Shown in pieces: positions 58,563 through 64,000 of a stretch of 64,000 bases of DNA. The number at the start of each line of letters is the position of its first letter. Within the stretch, counting starts at the first letter, position 1. Both the position numbers and the translations under genes were made by a program. The DNA lies in assembly GCF_004210375.1 (NCBI RefSeq), contig NC_134837.1:20531586-20595585 (forward strand). The letters are read 5' to 3'. The DNA is from Tachypleus tridentatus (Eukaryota > Arthropoda > Merostomata > Xiphosura > Limulidae). The notes beneath the pieces were generated by a model. The model did not search any database, was not told the DNA's origin, and saw only the letters and a list, made by a program, of their open reading frames with translations.

Positions 58563-59480
58563 ATTATGTTGTTTTCCAGAATATTTTGTTGTTCGTTCTT
58601 TATAACGTGAAACGTGATAAAGAGCATCATACAATCAATTTCTATGTGAAATACTCTTATTAAACATTATTGTTATATTTTCAATGAATTAATGTTTCAA
58701 AAGTAAAAAATAAATGTCACAATAATGTGTAGCACGTTTTGTACCAGAGCCACATTGTACTATCTCCTGTGTCCATCATTTTACAATTGTACGTCTGGAA
58801 ACTTTCAACTGTCCAACAGCAAAACCACAATAGCAGAAGGGCTATAGGTAACAGATAGACTTACAGAGGGTGACAGAAGTGTCCTCACTTGAAAATATTG
58901 TTAATTTGTTATATCTTTTAGCAGATAACAGAAAATGTGTAAAACTACGTGTTTTAGAACGTAGTTGATGAGATTTGTTTCAATACGATATCAAAATCTA
59001 ATTTCTATATTGACTTTCAGAAACTTGAACTTTTCATGATTTTAGTTATATTTTCTCATAAAATGTTGTGCATTTGTTATAGTTTCTTAGATTAATTAGC
59101 CTTCCATAATATTATTGATTGTAGTTTTGTATTATTTTGAGTAACTATAATTTAAAATCAGTTTTGTAATTTTTTGACATACAGAGACCCTTGATTAAGG
59201 CATAAGCCATTAAGTAGAATAAATAAACAGTAAATGATATTTCTGTGTGGCTTTTATTGTACCACAACGGTAGGTCTGAGGGATTCATACTACTGAAACC
59301 GACTTTAGATACTTGTGGTCTGCACAAAACAAATAGTCCATTGTGTAGCTTGGTACCAAACAAACACATTTTGTTTTTTACATAAGAATGAACGTATCTT
59401 GCTCCAGAAAATAAATCACATATTAAAAGGTAAAAATTTAAGATAACTTTGTGTAAATATAATCAAGATTCTCATACAAA
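58563..59480. other. Unassigned sequence with SINE-2-like pieces
   Basis: Possible SINE-2 relics at 58,740-58,800 (minus) and 59,243-59,350 (plus, ACAACGGTAGGTCTGAGGGA). No genes. Confidence 0.35.
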
Positions 59481-59965
59481 GTTTTTTTATACACAGTTAG
59501 AAACCTGTATTCTAAGACCAATCGATAGTCTCAAAGCAGGAGCTACATATTTTGATGTCAAATCACGTCATCCTCAGGACTGTCCAAAGAAAACCTGTAC
59601 ATACTAATCACATGACCATTTAATTTACATAATGAATTTAAAATGTTCTCGGAATCTACTTATTTTCTGGCATAACAACCGTTCATCCTTACTGAACATA
59701 CGATAACTATTGTAGTATTTTATTATTCTAGTAGCTTCTCTGGTATTGCTAGTCATCATATAATTTAGTTGAGCAAAAATAATATTGTATTTTCCACTGA
59801 ATGACATGAATAGTATTACTTGCACGTTAGAGTCGGTGCATAACTACCACTTCTGGTTTTAACATTTCTCTTATATTTGTACACTCTAAACCTTAAATTT
59901 CTTCTAGTATACATGACCACACTCAATTTTATAAATACCTGTCTTTTTTTTCATTGTATTAAGCT
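59480..59965 (-). pseudogene. Penelope-like endonuclease relic, other lineage
   Basis: The complement reads GIYKIECGHVY, then KKFKV, then, in broken frames, CHSVENTILFLLN, and near the end DSPEDDVI. G-x-Y-K-I-x-C-x-x-C...Y-I-G...R is the start of the GIY-YIG domain of another Penelope group. The downstream CCTGAGGATGACGTGATTTG (complement of ~59,553-59,575) has the position and shape of the terminal-repeat core, without the GAAA half. It is heavily decayed, and the assignment rests on order of weak motifs. Confidence 0.4.
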
Positions 59966-60389
59966 CATCTTTAATTTTATTTAATATCTGACTAATTTAT
60001 GTAATGGTTTATAAATCGAAATAAGACCTGGGAGATATGGTAAAAATAACATTTCATCAAATGTTTATGATTATTATTTCTAAGTTTGCAAAGTTTCTTA
60101 TCAACAATAATAGGTGATAAACTTTATCTCATAATAGATTTATTATTCAAGCTCATTTTGAAAATCGTTTTCTTTAAAACTTAACTCTTAAAGTTCTGTA
60201 AACGTGAAGATAAAAGCAGACAAAAATTTAAAACTGACATTTTTTATGTTTCTTTTGTATAAAATCAGCTACAGTGGTTCAGCAGTAGGTCTGCGAACTT
60301 AAAACTCTGAAAAACGGATTTTCATACTCGTGGTAGACAAAGTACAGACATCCTATTGCATAACTTTGTGTTTAACTACAAACGATTAT
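59966..60389. other. Unassigned sequence with a SINE-2-like piece
   Basis: 60,271-60,370 (CAGTGGTTCAGCAGTAGGTC...) resembles a plus-strand SINE-2. The rest is AT-rich. Confidence 0.35.
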
Positions 60390-60662
60390 TGTTTGTTTGT
60401 TTTTGTACTTTAGAACAAAGCTACTAATGAGGGCTACCTGCTCTAACCCTCCCTAATTTAGCAGTGTAAAACTAAAGGGAAGGCAGCAACCATCACCACT
60501 CGTAGCTAACCTTGAGCTACTCTTTATCAACGAATAGTGTGATTGACCGTCACATTATAATGCTCTTAAAGCCAAAAGGGCAAGATTATTTGGTGTGACT
60601 TGATTGAACTCGCGACCCTCAGATTAAGAGTCGAGCGGCTAACCACATGATCGTGCCGGCTC
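60390..60662 (-). repeat. SINE-1, diverged
   Basis: Antisense near full-length copy with many substitutions and a small deletion in the body (GGCAGCAACCATCACC). Confidence 0.85.
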
Positions 60663-62175
60663 TACAAATAATCGTATGAAATGATTCTTAGTGAAATGTC
60701 ATACTAACAGAAAGGGTTGTATGATAAACAAAGGCTCTGGCTTATATAGTTTTTCTTGATTAAAAGGTCAAGAAACGATAAACTGTTATTTTATTCAATT
60801 TCACAAATAATTTTAATAGTGAGTTCTACACCATTCAAATAATTAGAAAAAAAATATATCAAATATTCTTTACAATGCTGCCATGCCACAAACTTTTAAC
60901 CATATTTGTGGGTAGTGTTTAGTGAACAATACTTTCAAATCTTATCATGAGAAGATCACATAATAAAGAAGATAATAGAGAACCAATAGCTAAGCCTCCA
61001 GTCAGTTTATAGATCTGCTTATTAACAAAAAAAAAACAACGAATTTTCCACACAAGCTTTTGTTACATTTGTCATGTTCAAAATTTCAAAGACTAGAATA
61101 CTGTTTGTCCATAACTTGTCTTCGAAACACTTAATAGCTTTATCAGTAGTTAGAGCACTGTTTCAAACCCAAAGGATGCTAACCTCATTCAGATTAAAGT
61201 AGGTCACCTGAGAATTTCATAAATATCAAGTAATATGCAAATTATATAATACCCGTGTATTGCACAACTGTTATGCAATATATACCATAGGGCAATGATG
61301 TTGTAGTACAACGAAGTAGCACCAGAGGGCGGGTCTGTCCTAGAATAGGCGTGATATCATAGTTACATGAAGAGGAACTAAATACATCATTGGTATGATG
61401 AGCAGGCAGATAGTCTGCAAGCGAAACACTACATGGTAATGCATATCAATATATCGTCAGCTTCACAGTAACATTTAAAGTCTTAAAACCAATATTTTAT
61501 CTAATTTATATAATGTTGAGTTTACAATTATCAGAATTACAACTTTGTTGTATAATATTAAATTTTCTAGTTTAATCTTACCAATGTTATAGTTTTTTGC
61601 TTATATACTGCACCTGTCATATGGAGAGCAAACACCGTTACGGTAGGCTTACCTAGCAAAGTGTGCTGTTAAGGTTAGTTCTGCATTAGCGGATGGTGTT
61701 TGTATATACAGGTGGTATAACCATGATTTACTATGTTTGGTTTGGAGAAGAGTGTTTCTATAAATAGATACTTAAAGGTGAGCGCATCATAGGGCGTCTC
61801 AATATGTGACTATTCCATCACTATTGTAGTCTGGATTTCATTATGTGTCTAAAAGTTACAAGGAAAACCATTATTTTAATGAAACAGATATAATAACAGT
61901 GTTACATATGTTAATTTTATCACACATAGTATCTTAATCTATCTATTATTTCAAAAAGGGCAGATAGTATTGCATACGGCCTTTTACAATTATTAATTGT
62001 CTTAAGTATAAAACAGTTTCCTAGTTCATTAGTTCTACAGTGTTTGTTTTATCATTTGATATGTTTCTTTTTGTAAATGTTGAACATTATGTTTTAAGTA
62101 TTGCGTTAATACACATTTAGTGTAGTGATCATAATTTAACTTCTACATTTAAATTGCATGACATAGTTTTTGATT
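60663..62175. other. Unassigned sequence
   Basis: AT-rich. 61,393-61,432 (TGATGAGCAGGCAGATAGTC, TGCAAGCGAAACAC) has the order TGATGA-stem-GAAAC and may be another Penelope terminal-repeat relic, but no surrounding element is readable. Confidence 0.35.
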
Positions 62176-62186
62176 TTCTTATGCTT

Positions 62187-62467
62187 AGACCCGACATGGC
62201 CAGGTGGGTTAAGGCGTTCGACTGGTAATCTGAGGGTCACGGGTTCGAATCCCCGTCACGCCAAACATGATCGCCCTTTCAGCCGTGGGGACGTTATAAT
62301 GTTACGGTCAATCCCACTATTCCTTGGTAAAAGAGTAGCCCAAGAGTTGGCGGTGGGTGGTGATGACTAGCTGCGTTCCCTTTAGTTTTACATTGCTAAA
62401 TTAGGAACGACTAGCGCAGATAGCCCTGGTGTAGCTTTGTGCGAAATTCAAAAACAAAAACAAACAA
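62187..62467 (+). repeat. SINE-1, full length with TSD
   Basis: An 11-bp target duplication, TTCTTATGCTT, lies at 62,176-62,186 and 62,468-62,478. The tail is CAAAAACAAAAACAAACAA. Confidence 0.93.
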
Positions 62468-62478
62468 TTCTTATGCTT

Positions 62479-62945
62479 TATATGTAAAATGCTTATCACT
62501 GATATATTTTTATAATAAACATGTATAACATGCATTCTGCCCTGAAAATGACACTTATTTAAATATCTAAATAACACATTATAATTTTAACTTTATGTTT
62601 ATAAGTTGATTTGTTTTCAACAAAGTTTCAAAGCGTTAAATGCATAGTTATGTTTGACCATTACTATTTCTACCTTTCTGTAGATACTTTCACTAATCTT
62701 TCTTTATAATTTATTTCTTTTTGACTAAACACTATATGCATATAAGCTTCATAAAAAATATTCTTACCATCTCAAAAAACATAATGTTTACTATAAACAG
62801 GTTACTTTTCTAATGTATTACTGATGCATTCCAGCTGATTAAAAGTTGAGAAAGCTTGACTTCTAATCACCAAGCCTTCGAGGTTCAAAAAAGTTAAATT
62901 ATTAGAAGATTGTAAATTTAAAACAATATTTATAAACAGGATAGC
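62479..62945. other. AT-rich stretch, nothing recognised
   Basis: No coding block or repeat recognised. Confidence 0.4.
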
Positions 62946-62946
62946 A

Positions 62947-63236
62947 GTAATTAATAATTTTTTTTCTTATTCCTGGGCAGAAAGTGTTATTTCCCAATTG
63001 CTTATGCCTAAAGTACATGGAAAAGACCCATTTTATTTTTCAAACTTTGCTTTTGTGACTTGGGTAATGAAATTTTTTAACTTTACTCATTTTCCAGAAC
63101 ATTCTAGGTAGATTAAGTGCTGAGTAGCTGATATAGAATTTTCCCGAACTTACAAGAATTTTCGATAATGTTGTAGAATTTTCAAGAACCTTTACAGAAG
63201 CTCACCACTCACCACTTCAGTTTAGTTTTAGCTGCC
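62947..63236 (+). repeat. 5' noncoding part of ERFHQDI repeat unit (lineage A), second copy
   Basis: Counterpart of 40,345-40,606, with the same ordered blocks and the short imperfect repeats of the GAACTTACAAGAATTTTC kind before the ORF. Confidence 0.75.
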
Positions 63237-63264
63237 TAAGTAAACACGTACACCTATCTGATTT

Positions 63265-64000
63265 TATTAGAGCTGGCATCAAGAAGCTGCAAACATTCTC
63301 CAGACGCATTTTACTACGTATGTGGCCAATGTATCAAGACAAGAGCGAAAAAGTACTCTGTGACAGCATCTGCTAAAGTGTATGAAGCCCACAAGGTATA
63401 TTTCAGCATGCCTATCAGGGATCAAGACAAGCCTTGGGCTCCTCATTTTACCTGCGAGCATTGCATAAAAAACTCTAGAAGGTAAGACGAACAATTTTTG
63501 CTTGCTTGAATATTAAGATTTTATGTTATACAAATTTTAACATTTTAAAATTTAAATATCTTTTAATTTATTTTTTAAATTTCCAGTAGTATAGAAAAAT
63601 ATCACATATAAAATATTTTGCAAGAACCTCTTACACATTAGTTGTGGATGAAATAAAATTTATTTTTTATAATAACAATTTTATTTTGCTCTTTTGCAGG
63701 ATTCTACAGAGGGAAAAAGAGAGCCATGAATATCACTATTCCAAGAATTTGACATGAAGCCACTGACCACTCAAGCAATTTCAACTTTTACATGGTGAAC
63801 CCTTCCAAACGTCGGGCTGGCAAGAATGCATCTTATATCATATATCTTGACCTTCCATCATCCATCGCTCCAGTACCACACTGCTCTGTGCTCCCTATAC
63901 CCACTCCTCCATAGAGAAAGCAGCCATCCTCAGAAGAAAACAGCAAATCAGAAGAGGAGGTAGACGTTGAAGATCCAAATTACAATTTCAAAGGTGCAGC
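63265..64000 (+). pseudogene. ERFHQDI-family ORF, lineage A, 5' part with intron, runs off window
   Basis: Exon 1 reads CKHSPDAFYYVCGQCIKTRA, KKYSVTASAKVYEAHKVYFS and IRDQDKPWAPHFTCEHC, with two C-x-x-C pairs suggesting a zinc-binding module. It ends AGAAG followed by a consensus donor GTAAGA at 63,482. An AT-rich intron of about 218 bp ends at CTCTTTTGCAG (63,690-63,700). Exon 2 reads FYRGKKRAMNITIPRI, stop, HEATDHSSNFNFYMVNPSKR, RAGKNASYIIYLDLPSSIAP, VPHCSVLPIPTPP, stop, then acidic SEENSKSEEEVDVEDPNYNF. A small indel at the end of exon 1 and the two stops make this copy a pseudogene. Retention of an intron argues against simple retroposition. The acidic and C-terminal parts continue past the window. 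Confidence 0.7.

Overview
This is a eukaryotic, AT-rich, intergenic and repeat-dominated window. I could not support any intact protein-coding host gene in it. The organism is probably a chelicerate arthropod, most likely a horseshoe crab. That is inference: it rests on my recognition of the dominant tRNA-derived SINE, which has a tRNA-Thr-like head, a conserved body and a CAAA-type tail, and on the mix of Penelope-like, Tc1 and hAT relics.

Layout. 1-3.5 kb: a broken copy of a multicopy unclassified ORF family, called the ERFHQDI family here after a conserved motif. It is split by a ~580-bp repeat and by a SINE with a 12-bp target duplication. 3.6-7.9 kb: a SINE foldback, then a decayed Penelope-like element (reverse transcriptase plus GIY-YIG endonuclease) interrupted by a broken Tc1 transposon. 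8.6-16.1 kb: SINEs, a very degenerate ~65-bp minisatellite and a second copy of the ~580-bp repeat. 16.8-17.7 kb: a Penelope terminal-repeat relic and an antisense LINE reverse-transcriptase fragment. 20-35 kb: mostly featureless AT-rich DNA with scattered SINEs, a possible MARCH-type RING-CH pseudogene near 21.3 kb, two minisatellites and a small hAT-like MITE carrying a nested SINE. 35.9-37.0 kb: a second broken copy of the same ERFHQDI lineage, in which the block holding the diagnostic motif is triplicated in tandem. 40.3-46.6 kb: a nest. A copy of a second ERFHQDI lineage is interrupted first by a 513-bp Penelope foldback and then by a complete-length but dead 4.09-kb hAT transposon with matching ends and a perfect 8-bp target duplication. 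49.27-58.23 kb: a ~9-kb satellite of 16/17-bp monomers organised into longer higher-order units of about 1.95 kb. 58.3-64 kb: SINEs, an antisense relic of another Penelope lineage, and the 5' part of another second-lineage ERFHQDI copy that still has an intron with canonical splice sites. That copy runs off the window.

The order of insertion can be read in several places: SINE into ERFHQDI copy, Tc1 into Penelope element, Penelope and hAT into ERFHQDI copy, SINE into MITE. Every recognisable transposase or polymerase carries stops or frameshifts, so nothing autonomous survives here. SINE mobility would have depended on LINE machinery elsewhere in the genome.

The observations most worth following are the ERFHQDI family as an unclassified mobile-like gene family, the hammerhead-ribozyme-like cores in the Penelope terminal repeats, and the linked-variant higher-order satellite.
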